Assembly (NCBI RefSeq): GCF_016921115.1
Contig: NZ_JAFFZS010000006.1
Span: 62,001-126,000, forward strand
Reading direction: 5' to 3'
Origin: Streptomyces actuosus
GTDB taxonomy: Bacteria > Actinomycetota > Actinomycetes > Streptomycetales > Streptomycetaceae
Length of the DNA stretch: 64,000 nucleotides
Made by a program: the position numbers and the translations under genes. Below are positions 7,941 to 16,732 of the stretch, in pieces. Each line of letters starts with the position of its first letter. Positions within the stretch are counted from its first letter, which is position 1. The notes under the pieces were generated by a model. The model was not told where the DNA came from. It did no database searches and saw only the letters and a program-made list of their open reading frames with translations.

Positions 7941-9568
7941 CGGTCTCCTTCCCTGTGGTCGGGAGCATCGGTGCGCCGGACCGGTCCGGGAGCGGGATGC
8001 TCCTCGAAGAGCGTGTCGGGCGCGGGCTGGTTCCTGGCGGGCTCACCGCCGGGCTGGTTCTTCGCCGGCTCACCGCCCGGCTGGTTCTTCGCCGGCTCAC
8101 CGCCCGGCTGGTTCTTCGCCGGCTCACCGCCCGGTTGGTTCCGGGCCGGTTCCGCGGTCGTGTCCCGCTCGGTGGCCGCACCGGGCCCCGAGCCCGCGCC
8201 GGACGTCGTCCCCGCGGCGGATCCGGCTGCCGGGGCGCCGGGCGTGCCGGCCTGCCCGTCCGCCCGGCCCGGCACGCGCGCCAGTTCCGGCGACGCCGTG
8301 TCCAAAGGCACCGACCAGGACCGGACGAGCCCCAACTGGACGGCCTGGCGCGGCAGTACGGCGTCCAGCAGCCAGTCCGCGGCGACCCGGACGCGATTGC
8401 CGGGCATGGCCGCGAGATGGTAGCCGCGGGTGACCGCGCCGGCCACCGGACCGGCCAGCGGCACACCCAGCGGGTTGGCCGCGGCCTTGACGCCGCCGAG
8501 GTCGACGACGAAGCCCTTGTCCCGGTGCCGGTACGGGTGCAGCTCGCCGCCGTTCAGCGAGGCCGCGACATTGCGGCCGGCCGACCTGCCCTGGCGCCAG
8601 GCGTGCTGCGCGGTCGGCGGCGTGTACTCACCCGGGTTCTCCAGGTCGGGCACGGCCGCGGCGTCGCCGCACGCGAACACCTCCGGCCTGCCCGGGACAC
8701 GCAGCGTGGGCTCGACGAGGAGCCGACCGCGCTCCATCGGCAGCCCGAGGGAGTCCGCCAGCGGGTCGGGGCGCACGCCGACGCACCACACGAGGGTCCG
8801 GGTGTCGACGAACTCGCCGTCGGTGAGCAGGACACCGTCGTGCGTGGCCTCCTTCACCGACGTGCCCATGCGCACGTCGACACCCCGCTCGCGCAGTACC
8901 CGGTCGGCGGTGCGCGACATCCGCCCGTCCAGCTCCGGCAGGACCCGGTCGGCGATGTCCAGCAGCATCCAGCGCGGTCGCACGGCCTGACGCAGGGGGT
9001 GTCTGCGCACCAGCGCGTCGGTGAAGAGCTTGCCCTGTGCGGCGACCTCGGTGCCGGTGTATCCGGCGCCGACCACGACGAAGGTGCAGCGCGCCCGGCA
9101 GTCGGCCGGGTCCTCGGCGGCGGCTGCGAGTTCGACCTGCCGGGTGACATGGTCCCGCAGGTAGAGCGCCTCTGGCAGGCCGCGGAAGCCGTGCGCGTGC
9201 TCGGCGACGCCGGGAATGGGCAGCAGCTTGTTGACGCTGCCGGCGGCGAGCACCAGCCGGTCGTAGCCGAGACTGCCGGCCCCGCCCTCGGGGTCGGTGT
9301 AGTGCACCGTACGGGCGTCCAGGTCGATGCGGTCGGCCTCGCCGAGCGCCAGCCGCACGTGCGGCAGGGTGCCGGACAGGGACACGGTGACGCGGCGCGG
9401 TTCGAGGATGCCTGCGGCCACCTGGGGCAGCAGCGGCAGGTAGAGGAAGTAGTCGGTCGGGTTGAGCACGGTGATGTCGGCCCTGCCCCGGGCGAGCCCG
9501 GCCAGGGTGCGGGCCGTGCGGTATCCGGCGAAGCCGGCACCGACGATCACGATGCTGGGTCGACTCAC
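7937..9568 (-). CDS. NDH-2-like NAD(P)/FAD-dependent oxidoreductase with repeat tail
   Basis: A 543-residue flavoprotein. The FAD dinucleotide fold VIVGAGFAG is at residues 7-15, a second fold VVVGAGYTGTEVA near 165, and the late FAD motif VFACGDAAAVPD near 300. This is the architecture of type II NADH dehydrogenases and related quinone reductases. After about residue 440 the chain changes to low complexity. Five copies of PAxNQPGGE (residues about 470-515) are encoded by 27-bp repeats at 8026-8160. The start is GTG with GGAGGC before it. The 4-bp overlap with transketolase suggests one operon. The tail is unusual for the family. Confidence 0.87.
   Translation of the reverse strand: MSRPSIVIVGAGFAGYRTARTLAGLARGRADITVLNPTDYFLYLPLLPQVAAGILEPRRVTVSLSGTLPHVRLALGEADRIDLDARTVHYTDPEGGAGSLGYDRLVLAAGSVNKLLPIPGVAEHAHGFRGLPEALYLRDHVTRQVELAAAAEDPADCRARCTFVVVGAGYTGTEVAAQGKLFTDALVRRHPLRQAVRPRWMLLDIADRVLPELDGRMSRTADRVLRERGVDVRMGTSVKEATHDGVLLTDGEFVDTRTLVWCVGVRPDPLADSLGLPMERGRLLVEPTLRVPGRPEVFACGDAAAVPDLENPGEYTPPTAQHAWRQGRSAGRNVAASLNGGELHPYRHRDKGFVVDLGGVKAAANPLGVPLAGPVAGAVTRGYHLAAMPGNRVRVAADWLLDAVLPRQAVQLGLVRSWSVPLDTASPELARVPGRADGQAGTPGAPAAGSAAGTTSGAGSGPGAATERDTTAEPARNQPGGEPAKNQPGGEPAKNQPGGEPAKNQPGGEPARNQPAPDTLFEEHPAPGPVRRTDAPDHREGDR
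8026..8160. repeat. Five tandem 27-bp coding repeats
   Basis: Units begin at 8026, 8053, 8080, 8107 and 8134. The middle three are identical and the outer two diverge. Each encodes nine residues of the type PGGEPAKNQ in the flavoprotein tail. There are no spacers, so this is a coding tandem repeat, prone to slippage, and not a CRISPR array. Confidence 0.95.
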
Positions 9569-9883
9569 GGTTCGCCTCCGGCGTCATGGGTCTCGAAACG
9601 AGAGTGTCCGCGTTTCCCCCGCCCGGGGCGTCAAACGTGCCCCGGCTCGACGAGGTCCGGCCAAAGGGCGTGCGCGCCCGTCCCCCGGGCACTTGGCGGG
9701 CGGCCTCACCCCTCGTCGCGGGGTCACCCCCTGCGCGAGCACCACCGCGAGGTGCTCCTGCCCGCCGCGCCGCGGTTCCGCCGCGGTCGCGGCGGCCTTG
9801 ACGGTCCGGGCGCGGGGCGCCCGTGTGCGGACGGATCCCGTGAAGCGATCACTCGCCACGACGGGTCCCACTAGGCTCGCGGC

Positions 9884-10249
9884 ATGGAGATCCTGGGTGC
9901 CACCCTCCGCGTCTGCGTCGCCGACCTCGAGGCCGCGATCCCCTTCTACGAGCGTCTGGCGGGCGGCAGAGCCCTCCGTTTCGGGCGCGGCGGTGTGCAG
10001 GTGGCCGCGGTCGGCTGTTTTCTGCTGATGAGCGGTCCCGAGGCGGAGTTGGAGTTGTTGCGGAAGGTGGCGGCCACGATCGCCGTGACCGATGTCGACG
10101 AGGCCCACGCGGTGCTCACCGCGAGCGGAGCGGACGTCATCGCCGGCCCGTTGCCGACTCCGGCGGGCCGCACCCTGATCGCCCGGCATCCGGACGGCAC
10201 GGTCTACGAGTACGCCGATCGCCGCGGGGCTCCCGCGGAAACCGCGTAG
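9884..10249 (+). CDS. VOC (glyoxalase/bleomycin resistance) family protein
   Basis: A 121-residue protein with the beta-alpha-beta-beta-beta pattern of the vicinal oxygen chelate fold. It opens MEILGATLRVCVADLEAAIPFYERL and ends with the usual HPDGTVYEYADR. The family includes metal-dependent lyases and antibiotic-binding proteins; no substrate is suggested here. No Shine-Dalgarno is seen, but TAGGCT about 12 bases before the ATG would fit a leaderless transcript. Confidence 0.83.
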   Translation: MEILGATLRVCVADLEAAIPFYERLAGGRALRFGRGGVQVAAVGCFLLMSGPEAELELLRKVAATIAVTDVDEAHAVLTASGADVIAGPLPTPAGRTLIARHPDGTVYEYADRRGAPAETA

Positions 10250-10741
10250 GCCCGCCCCGGCCGAGGCCCAGGCCGTCCTTCCGCGCCCGGGACGAGCACC
10301 GCCCCGGTTTCCCGCCCCTCGCTCCCCGCCCCTCGCTCCCCGGCCCGAGCGGCACGTGGTGCGACGCAACCCGGTGTCGCGTCCGGAGGAGGTCACCGGA
10401 TTCCGCACGGCGCCCTCGGCCTGCGGTTGCGGGCGACCTCGGGCATGCGGGCGCCGAGGCGGGGATCACCTCCGCCCCGAGGGCACGGCGGGGGCCGTGC
10501 GTACCGCTCCGGCCGCCCGGAACCGCAGCCCGGACCCGACTCGGCCGCCTGCTGGGCGGTCGGCCCGATGCCGGCGTCCTGCGTGCCGAGCTCACGCCCG
10601 CGCGGGACCGACCGGCCGGGGCCGCTGCGGACCGGCAGGCCGGCAGGCCGGCAGGGGCGCGACGGTAATCCGTGTGCGCCCCGGCGGCACCGACCGTAGA
10701 GTCGGGCCCCTGCCGACCCGAACGAAGGAGCGCACCAGCCG
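10250..10741. other. 492-bp non-coding stretch with short tandem repeats
   Basis: No gene is supported. A 15-bp unit CCCGCCCCTCGCTCC occurs twice in tandem around 10311-10341, and a GGCAGGCC unit repeats about three times near 10631-10655. The last 60 bp carry TAGAGT, a possible -10, and AAGGAG for the next gene. Confidence 0.45.
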
Positions 10742-11089
10742 ATGAGCGAGCAGCACACCTACCGGGTGATCGTCCGCGGGACCTGGGACGAGCTGACCGA
10801 CGTGGCCCGCACGCGACTGCTCGCGGAGGCCGGCGAGCACGGTCTGGCGAGCATGCGGTTCACCGAGGAGGGGACGCTGAGCTACGAACCGCGCCCGCTG
10901 AAGCACTTCTCGATGCGGTACGTGGTGGTGTCGGACGCAGCCGACGGCGAGGAGATGGCCGGCGCCATCGGTGAGGACCGCGCCGAGCGCACCCTGCGGG
11001 AGCTGGGCTACGGCTTCCGCGAGCTGAGGTCGACGGTCACGGACCTCGACACCATGAAGATCAACCGGAAGCCCGCATCTCGGCGGTGA
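10742..11089 (+). CDS. DUF6204 family protein
   Basis: A 115-residue soluble protein opening with YRVIVRGTWDELTD and containing the conserved SMRYVVVSDAADGEE and GYGFRELRSTVTDLD. This matches the small DUF6204 family of actinobacteria as I know it; its function is unknown. AAGGAG precedes the ATG by about 11 bases. Its last 29 bp overlap the end of the convergent GNAT gene. Confidence 0.75.
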   Translation: MSEQHTYRVIVRGTWDELTDVARTRLLAEAGEHGLASMRFTEEGTLSYEPRPLKHFSMRYVVVSDAADGEEMAGAIGEDRAERTLRELGYGFRELRSTVTDLDTMKINRKPASRR

Positions 11090-11612
11090 GCGCCCAGCGC
11101 TCGTGGTCCCGCCAGGCCCCGTCGATGAAGAGCATCTTCGGTGAGAAGCCCTCCAGGCGGAATCCGCACGAGCGGGCCAGGGCGATGGACGCGGCGTTAC
11201 CGGGCTGCACGTTGATCTCCAGCCGGTGCAGCCGCATCCGCCCGAAGGCGTGGCCGACGACCAGGCCGAGCCCCTCCTTCATCAGCCCGCGTCCGGCGGC
11301 GTGCGCGAAGGCCCCGTAGCCGAGGGCCCCGCACTGGAACGCGCCCGCGACGATGTTGTTGATGTTGATGAAGCCGGCGACGGCGCCCCCGTCCCGCTCG
11401 CACACCAGGAAGCCTGCCTTCGTCGGGTCCTCGATCAGACGGCCCGCGTACGCGGTGTACCCGCCGGCGCTGTCCGGCGGGAACAGCCAGGGGTGGTGCA
11501 GCCCCTTGCTCTCCCTGGCACGGGTGGTGAACTCGGGGCCGTCCTCGTAGGTGAAGTGGCGTATGCCCACGCGGGGGCCCTCGGCGAGATGACGGGACGG
11601 GGTGTGCGGCAT
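11061..11612 (-). CDS. GNAT family N-acetyltransferase (RimJ/RimL-like)
   Basis: A 183-residue acetyltransferase of the ribosomal-protein acetyltransferase type. The typical series is present: FININNIVAGAFQCGALGYG, the acetyl-CoA-binding stretch GRGLMKEGL, and HRLEINVQPGNAASIALARS with the GFRLEGF ending. The acceptor is probably a protein N-terminus or small amine (family knowledge). The chosen ATG has only a weak ribosome site. The tail-to-tail 29-bp overlap with the DUF6204 gene could give antisense pairing of the two mRNAs. Confidence 0.85.
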   Translation of the reverse strand: MPHTPSRHLAEGPRVGIRHFTYEDGPEFTTRARESKGLHHPWLFPPDSAGGYTAYAGRLIEDPTKAGFLVCERDGGAVAGFININNIVAGAFQCGALGYGAFAHAAGRGLMKEGLGLVVGHAFGRMRLHRLEINVQPGNAASIALARSCGFRLEGFSPKMLFIDGAWRDHERWALTAEMRASG

Positions 11613-11746
11613 CCCGCCACCATACGACGGCACCCTGCGGCAGGCCGCCCGGCCGGCGCGGGCCCGGGCAGGCGCCACCGGCACCCCGGCGGGCGCACTG
11701 TCACCGGGGCCCGCGTGCCGACGGGGCGGGCGCCGCACACCGCGTG

Positions 11747-11993
11747 GCCGAGACGCCACCGGTGCCGCGGCAGGCAGCGCTTCCCGTCTCGACGGGGCGA
11801 ACGCGAACGTCGCCTGTCGCGGCCCTGGTGCCGCGGCAGGTGACGTTCGCCCATCAAGGAGCGGCGTCCGGTGCGTGCTCTCGGTGTGCCGGCCGGAAGC
11901 CCTCGTACCGGGATGTACTCGGGCTTTCGTCCGGTGCAGCGAGAGTCCGTGCCGGGCGCCGCGACGGGGCGAACGTCGCCTGCCGCGGCCCTA
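11747..11993. repeat. Cluster of intergenic palindromic repeats
   Basis: A unit of about 26 bp, GGGCGAACGTCGCCTGCCGCGG or a variant, occurs about four times. Copies at about 11798 and 11965 read forward, and copies at about 11832-11852 and 11759-11785 read in reverse. The 11798 and 11852 copies form one large hairpin. A second imperfect palindrome, GGAAGCCCTCGTACC facing GGTGTACTCGGGCTTTC-type sequence, fills 11895-11945. The last copy abuts the stop codon of the LapA-like gene. The pattern suggests a multicopy Streptomyces intergenic element. Confidence 0.7.
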
Positions 11994-12233
11994 GCTTCTG
12001 CGGCGCATGAAGTACGCCCCGCACAGGGCCCCGATCAGGCCGGTCGCCAGCAGGGCCGTCCACAGCGGCACGGTGACCTCGGGGATCAGCAGACGGATCT
12101 TCGTCGAGCGGGTGTTCTCGAAGATGAAGATCACGGCGAGGACTGCGAGCACCAGGACGGTGATCCGGGCGGGCGTCAGCGTCACACCCCGGCGTGTCCG
12201 TGTGCCGGTGCTCTCGGATGTCTTCGAGCTCAT
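11991..12233 (-). CDS. LapA-like (DUF1049) small membrane protein
   Basis: An 80-residue protein with two transmembrane segments: ITVLVLAVLAVIFIFENT (residues about 23-40) and VPLWTALLATGLIGALCGAY (about 55-74). The linking FENTRSTKIRLLIPEVTVPL is the typical DUF1049 core. It ends MRRRS with positive charge inside. In enterobacteria LapA works with LapB in envelope lipid control; here the role is unknown. Confidence 0.85.
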   Translation of the reverse strand: MSSKTSESTGTRTRRGVTLTPARITVLVLAVLAVIFIFENTRSTKIRLLIPEVTVPLWTALLATGLIGALCGAYFMRRRS

Positions 12234-12537
12234 ACCACCAGGGTCGCCCCCCGCGGCCGGTCACGCGCGGTGAGGCCCGGGGAATGTCCGGGGTTCCGGT
12301 GGCGGGCGGCTCCGCACTCCCCGGTGCCGCGGGCCGGGACGCCCCCTGTCCGCGGTGCGCGCCCCGGTGCGCCGGGGGGACGCGGCGTACGCCCCGTTCT
12401 CGACCTGTGCCGGACCCCGGTGGGCGCGCCGGGCCCGCCCCACCGTGCCGCCGGGCAGGGCGGGTGCGGTACGGCAGCCGGCCGGTGCCGCCGACCCGGC
12501 TGCCCGGAAGAGCGGGCGCATGCCCTGGGGCGGCCGG
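12234..12537. other. 304-bp gap, nothing recognised
   Basis: This lies between the LapA-like gene and the end of the peptidase operon. It is very GC-rich with only shadow frames. It should hold the LapA-like promoter and the operon terminator, but no clear hairpin or -10/-35 pair was found. Confidence 0.4.
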
Positions 12538-13461
12538 TCAGGTGAGCGCGGGCGCGTCAAGGGTCACGGTCCCCGCGTCCGCGTCGAGTTCGGCGGCGAC
12601 GCCGAAGGGGATCGTCAGCGCGCCCTCGCAGTGGCCGAACCCGAACTCCTCGGCCACCGGCACCCCGAGCCCGCCGAGCCGGTCCGCGAGCAGGGCCCGC
12701 ACCCGGTCGTGGGGTTCGCACCTCTCCCACGAGCCGAGCAGGACGCCGCGGACGCCGTCCAGCCAGCCCGCGCGCAGCAGCTGGGTGAGGTAGCGGTCGA
12801 GCCGGTAGGTCTCCTCGCCGACGTCCTCCAGACACAGCAGGCCACCTGCCGCGGAGAGACGGGCGTACGGGGTGCCGAGTTCCGCGGCGAGCAGGGCGAG
12901 ACAGCCGCCGAGCAGCACGCCCCGGGCCCGGCCGCCGGTCAGGGCTCGCCCGCGGGAGGCGATCGTGCGGACCGTCTCCGGGGCGAACAGGGTCGCCTTC
13001 AGATGGTCCTGGGCGCGGGCGTTCTTCAGGAAGTCGACGCCGGCCGCCATCGGCCCGTGCAAGGTGGCCAGGCCCAGCCGGGTGGCGAACGCCTCGTGCA
13101 GCGAGGTGATGTCGCTGAAGCCGACGAAGACCTTCGGGCCGGCCGCCCGCATCGCCTCCCAGTCCAGCAGGTCGATCATGCGTTGCACACCGTATCCGCC
13201 ACGGGCGCAGAGCACGGCGTCCACCGCCGGGTCGCACCACGCGGACTCCAGGTCGGCGGCGCGGTCGGCGTCCGTCCCCGCCAGGTAGTCGAACGCGTCG
13301 TGCCGGTCCAGGACGTGGGGGGCCACGACCGGGTCGAGGTCCCAGCCGCGCAGCACGTCGAGCCCGGCCTCCAGCCGCTCCTCGGGCACGGGCCCGCTGG
13401 GCGCCACGACGGCCACACGGGCGCCGGGCGCGAGGCGGGCCGGGCGGGTCAGTTCCCTCAT
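12538..13461 (-). CDS. LD-carboxypeptidase (peptidase S66)
   Basis: A 307-residue S66 serine peptidase. The oxyanion/nucleophile region is GGYGVQR near residue 90 followed by the nucleophile loop GFSDITSLH near 115, with LCLEDVGEETYRLDR in the C-terminal domain. S66 enzymes cut L,D-bonds in murein tetrapeptides (LdcA) or amide bonds in microcin-C-like conjugates (MccF). The start overlaps the stop of the S9 peptidase gene by 4 bp. It is the last gene of a four-gene peptidase operon, which favours turnover of wall-derived or D-amino-acid peptides. Confidence 0.9.
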   Translation of the reverse strand: MRELTRPARLAPGARVAVVAPSGPVPEERLEAGLDVLRGWDLDPVVAPHVLDRHDAFDYLAGTDADRAADLESAWCDPAVDAVLCARGGYGVQRMIDLLDWEAMRAAGPKVFVGFSDITSLHEAFATRLGLATLHGPMAAGVDFLKNARAQDHLKATLFAPETVRTIASRGRALTGGRARGVLLGGCLALLAAELGTPYARLSAAGGLLCLEDVGEETYRLDRYLTQLLRAGWLDGVRGVLLGSWERCEPHDRVRALLADRLGGLGVPVAEEFGFGHCEGALTIPFGVAAELDADAGTVTLDAPALT

Positions 13462-15410
13462 TTGGCGAGCTCCAGCGTCGGGATGCCGGGCACGCTCAGC
13501 CCGAACACCTGGGCATAGAGGGAGAGTTCGGCTTCCAGGGCGCGCACCATGGTGTCCGCGCGGCGGAAGCCGTGCCCCTCCCCCTCGAAGGCGATGTAGG
13601 CATGCGGCACCCGGCGGCCGGCCATGCGGGCCAGGAGCCGCTCGCACTGGGCGGGCGGGCAGATCACGTCGTCCAGGCCCTGCAGCAGCAGGAACGGCGC
13701 GGTGATCCGGTCGGCGTGCTCCACGGGCGAGCGCTCGGCGTACCGCGCGGGCACCTCGGTGAACGCTCCGACCAGCGACTCCAGGTAGCGGGACTCGAAG
13801 TCGTGGGTCTCCCCCGACGCCCAGCCGGTGAGGTCGAGGACCGGGTAGACGATGGTGGCGCAGGCGTAGACGTCGGTGACCGCCAGGGACGCGGCCGCCG
13901 TCCAGCCGCCGGCGCTGCCGCCGCGGATCGCGAGCCGGTCCCGGTCGGCGGTGCCCTCCTCGGCGAGGGCGAGCGCGACGGCCGCGCAGTCCTCGACGTC
14001 GACCACGCCCCACTGCTCGCGCAGCCGGTTGCGGTACGCGCGGCCGTACCCGGTGGAGCCGCCGTAGTTCACCTCGGCGACGCCGATGCCGCGGGAGGTG
14101 AAGTAGGCGATCTCCAGGTCGAGCACGAGGGGCGAGCGCCCCGTGGGGCCGCCGTGGACCCAGACGACGTACGGCGCGGGCCGGTCGCCGGGGGCGACGC
14201 AGGCGGGGTTGTGGGGCGGGTAGACGTGCGCGTGGATGTCACGTCCGTCGGGGCCGGTGAAGGCGCGGATCTGGGGTTCGGGGTAGTGGACGGGGTCGAC
14301 GGCGTCGCTGTGCGCGGCGCCCACCACACGGGCCCGGCCGGTGCCGGTGTCCAGCTCCACCACCTCGTAGGCGCTGCGCGGGCTGGCGCCGACGGCGAGG
14401 ACCCGGTCGCCGTGGACGGCGAGCGTGGGCGCGAACTCCGTCCACGGTCCCGCCGCGTCGACGACCTCGCCGGACTCGGGGTCCAGGATCCCGAGCACGG
14501 TGGCGCCGCGGCCGTGCACGACGGCGATCAGGCCGCTGTCCAGCGGGGCGAACCAGCGGTGGCCGAGCTTCCACAGCGCCCCGCCGAACTCCTCCTCCCG
14601 CGGGGCCAGCGGTGTGCCGTCCCGGTAGAGGTTCCACCAGCCGCTCCGGTCGCTGGCGTACAGCAGGGCGCCGTCGGCGGACCAGTCGGCCTGGGCGATC
14701 GACTCCTCCGGGCCGCCGGCGACGGGACACGCCCCGTGCAGGGTGCCGTCGGCGTGGACGTCGGCGACGATCAGCTCGGTGCCGTCCCAGGGCATCCGCG
14801 GGTGGTCCCAGGCCAGCCAGGCGGCCCGGCGGCCGTCGGGCGAGAGGCGCGGGCCGGTGACGAACCGGTGCCGGTCGTCGGTGAGTTCGCGCACCGCGCC
14901 TCGGTCCTCGGCGGCAGAGCCGTCCAGCGGCACGGCGGCCAGGACCCGGCGCACGTTCCCGGGCCCCTCGCCGGTGAACTCCTCCAGCACGCACCACACC
15001 TCGCCGCGCCCGGCCGGCATCTGCGGCTCCGCCCAGCGCAGCCCGCCGCCCACCGCGGACACCGGCGTGAGCGGGCGGGGCTCGCTGCCGGGCTCCCAGC
15101 GGTACAGGCGCTGGTCGGCGAAGTGGGTGAACACCACGACCGTCCGCCCGTCGACGACGGCGCCGCCCCAGGGCCGGCCGCCGTACTCGATGACGCGGCT
15201 GCGCACGTTCCACGGGGCCGGCAGCACCGATTCCTCGCGGCCGTCCGCGTGCCGCCGCACCAGGGTGCGCCGTCCGCCCTCCTCGGGCCGCGGCTCGGTC
15301 CACCAGGCCTCGTCGCCGACGAAGCCCACGTACTCGGGATGCCCGTCGTGGGCGGCGGCGAGGGCCGCGTCGATGGGCGACGGCCACGCGCCGTACGGCA
15401 GTGTCTGCAC
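13458..15410 (-). CDS. S9 family peptidase (prolyl-oligopeptidase type)
   Basis: A 650-residue protein. The N-terminal 400 residues form a WD/beta-propeller (repeated LSPDGRRAAWLAW, WSADGALLYAS). The C-terminal hydrolase has the nucleophile in RGGSAGGW near 499, the Asp in GLDDVICPP near 581 and the His in EGEGHGF near 612. It has no signal peptide and is therefore cytosolic, cleaving short peptides. The GTG at 15410 is chosen because GGGGGAGAG stands just before it and the M20 stop is only 17 bp upstream. It is the third gene of the peptidase operon. Confidence 0.9.
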   Translation of the reverse strand: MQTLPYGAWPSPIDAALAAAHDGHPEYVGFVGDEAWWTEPRPEEGGRRTLVRRHADGREESVLPAPWNVRSRVIEYGGRPWGGAVVDGRTVVVFTHFADQRLYRWEPGSEPRPLTPVSAVGGGLRWAEPQMPAGRGEVWCVLEEFTGEGPGNVRRVLAAVPLDGSAAEDRGAVRELTDDRHRFVTGPRLSPDGRRAAWLAWDHPRMPWDGTELIVADVHADGTLHGACPVAGGPEESIAQADWSADGALLYASDRSGWWNLYRDGTPLAPREEEFGGALWKLGHRWFAPLDSGLIAVVHGRGATVLGILDPESGEVVDAAGPWTEFAPTLAVHGDRVLAVGASPRSAYEVVELDTGTGRARVVGAAHSDAVDPVHYPEPQIRAFTGPDGRDIHAHVYPPHNPACVAPGDRPAPYVVWVHGGPTGRSPLVLDLEIAYFTSRGIGVAEVNYGGSTGYGRAYRNRLREQWGVVDVEDCAAVALALAEEGTADRDRLAIRGGSAGGWTAAASLAVTDVYACATIVYPVLDLTGWASGETHDFESRYLESLVGAFTEVPARYAERSPVEHADRITAPFLLLQGLDDVICPPAQCERLLARMAGRRVPHAYIAFEGEGHGFRRADTMVRALEAELSLYAQVFGLSVPGIPTLELAK

Positions 15411-15427
15411 GCTCTCCCCCAACTCCC

Positions 15428-16732
15428 CTACGCCGTCCGCAGGAAGCGGTCCAGCACGTTCACCCCGAAGTGCAGTGCCTCGACCGGCACCCGTTCGTCG
15501 ACGCCGTGGAAGAGGGCCTGGTAGTCGAACCCCTCGGGCAGTTTCAGCGGCGCGAAGCCGTAGCCGGTGATGCCCAGCCGGGAGAACTGCTTGGCGTCGG
15601 TGCCTCCGGACATGCAGTACGGCACGACGTGGCCCTCGGGGGCGAACTCCTCGACGGCGGCCCGCATCGCCGCGAAGACCGGCGCGTCGACGGGTGCCTG
15701 GAGGGCGACCTCGCGGTGGTGGAAGGTCCAGTCGACGTCCGGGCCGGTGAGCTCGTCGAGGGTGGCGCGGAACTCGTCCTCGAAACCGGCGAGGTAGCGC
15801 CCGTCGACGTGGGCGTGGGCCTCGCCCGGGATGACGTTGACCTTGTAGCCGGCGTTCAGCACGGTCGGGTTGGCGCTGTTGCGGACGGTGGCCTCGACCA
15901 GCGCGGCGGCCGGGCCGAGCTTGGCCAGCAGCCCGTCCACGTCGTCGAGGTCGGCGTCGAGGCCGTAGAGGGCGGCGAGTTCGGTGAGGGCGGCGCGCAC
16001 GGTCGGGGTGAGCCGGAGCGGCCACTGGTGCTCACCGATGCGGGTGATCGCGGCGGCGAGCCGCGTCACCGCGTTCTCCCGGTTGACCTTGGAGCCGTGC
16101 CCGGCCCGGCCGCGCGTGCTCAGTCTGAGCCATCCTGTTCCGCGCTCGCCCGCGGCGATCGGGTAGATCTGCCGTCCGCTGCCGTCGTGGAAGGTGAACG
16201 CGCCGGACTCGCTGACGCCCTCCGTGCAGCCCTCGAAGAGTTCGGGATGCCGGTCGGCGAGGAAACCGGAACCGTCCTCGGCACTGTCCTCCTCGTCCGC
16301 GGTGAAGGCGACGACGACGTCCCGGCGGGGCCGGAAGCCCTCCCGGGCCCAGCTCCGGACGACGGCGAGGATCATCGCGTCCATGTTCTTCATGTCGACG
16401 GCGCCGCGCCCCCACACGACGCCGTCGCGGATCTCGCCGGAGAACGGGTCGACGCTCCAGTCCGCGGCCTGGGCGGGCACGACGTCGAGGTGGCCGTGGA
16501 CGAGCAGCGCGTCGGCGGCGGGGTCGGTGCCCTCGACGCGGGCGACGACGTTGGTGCGGCCTTCGGTGCGCTCCAGGAGCACCGGCTCCAGGCCCGCTCC
16601 TGCGAGTTGCCCGGCGGCGTACTCGGCGGCCGGCCGCTCCCGGCAGTCGCCGCCGCCCCGGTTGGTGGTGTCGATCCGGATCAGCTCTGACGTGAACCGG
16701 ACCACCTCGTCCAGCGCCTGCTGGTCAGCCAT
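15428..16732 (-). CDS. M20/M25/M40 family metallopeptidase
   Basis: A 434-residue zinc peptidase. The first metal ligands are in LLVHGHLDVVPA, the bridging Asp in GRGAVDMKN, the catalytic Glu in FTADEEDSAEDG, and a late His near HFG close to the end. The dimerisation domain includes GRAGHGSKVNREN. The M20 family removes acyl groups or residues from dipeptides and N-acyl amino acids. TGGAGGAGC precedes the ATG, which overlaps the M55 gene's end by 8 bp. Second gene of the peptidase operon. Confidence 0.92.
   Translation of the reverse strand: MADQQALDEVVRFTSELIRIDTTNRGGGDCRERPAAEYAAGQLAGAGLEPVLLERTEGRTNVVARVEGTDPAADALLVHGHLDVVPAQAADWSVDPFSGEIRDGVVWGRGAVDMKNMDAMILAVVRSWAREGFRPRRDVVVAFTADEEDSAEDGSGFLADRHPELFEGCTEGVSESGAFTFHDGSGRQIYPIAAGERGTGWLRLSTRGRAGHGSKVNRENAVTRLAAAITRIGEHQWPLRLTPTVRAALTELAALYGLDADLDDVDGLLAKLGPAAALVEATVRNSANPTVLNAGYKVNVIPGEAHAHVDGRYLAGFEDEFRATLDELTGPDVDWTFHHREVALQAPVDAPVFAAMRAAVEEFAPEGHVVPYCMSGGTDAKQFSRLGITGYGFAPLKLPEGFDYQALFHGVDERVPVEALHFGVNVLDRFLRTA

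Noticed and set aside
8026-8160. CRISPR-like repeat array
   Set aside because: The 27-bp units are contiguous without spacers and in frame within a coding region.
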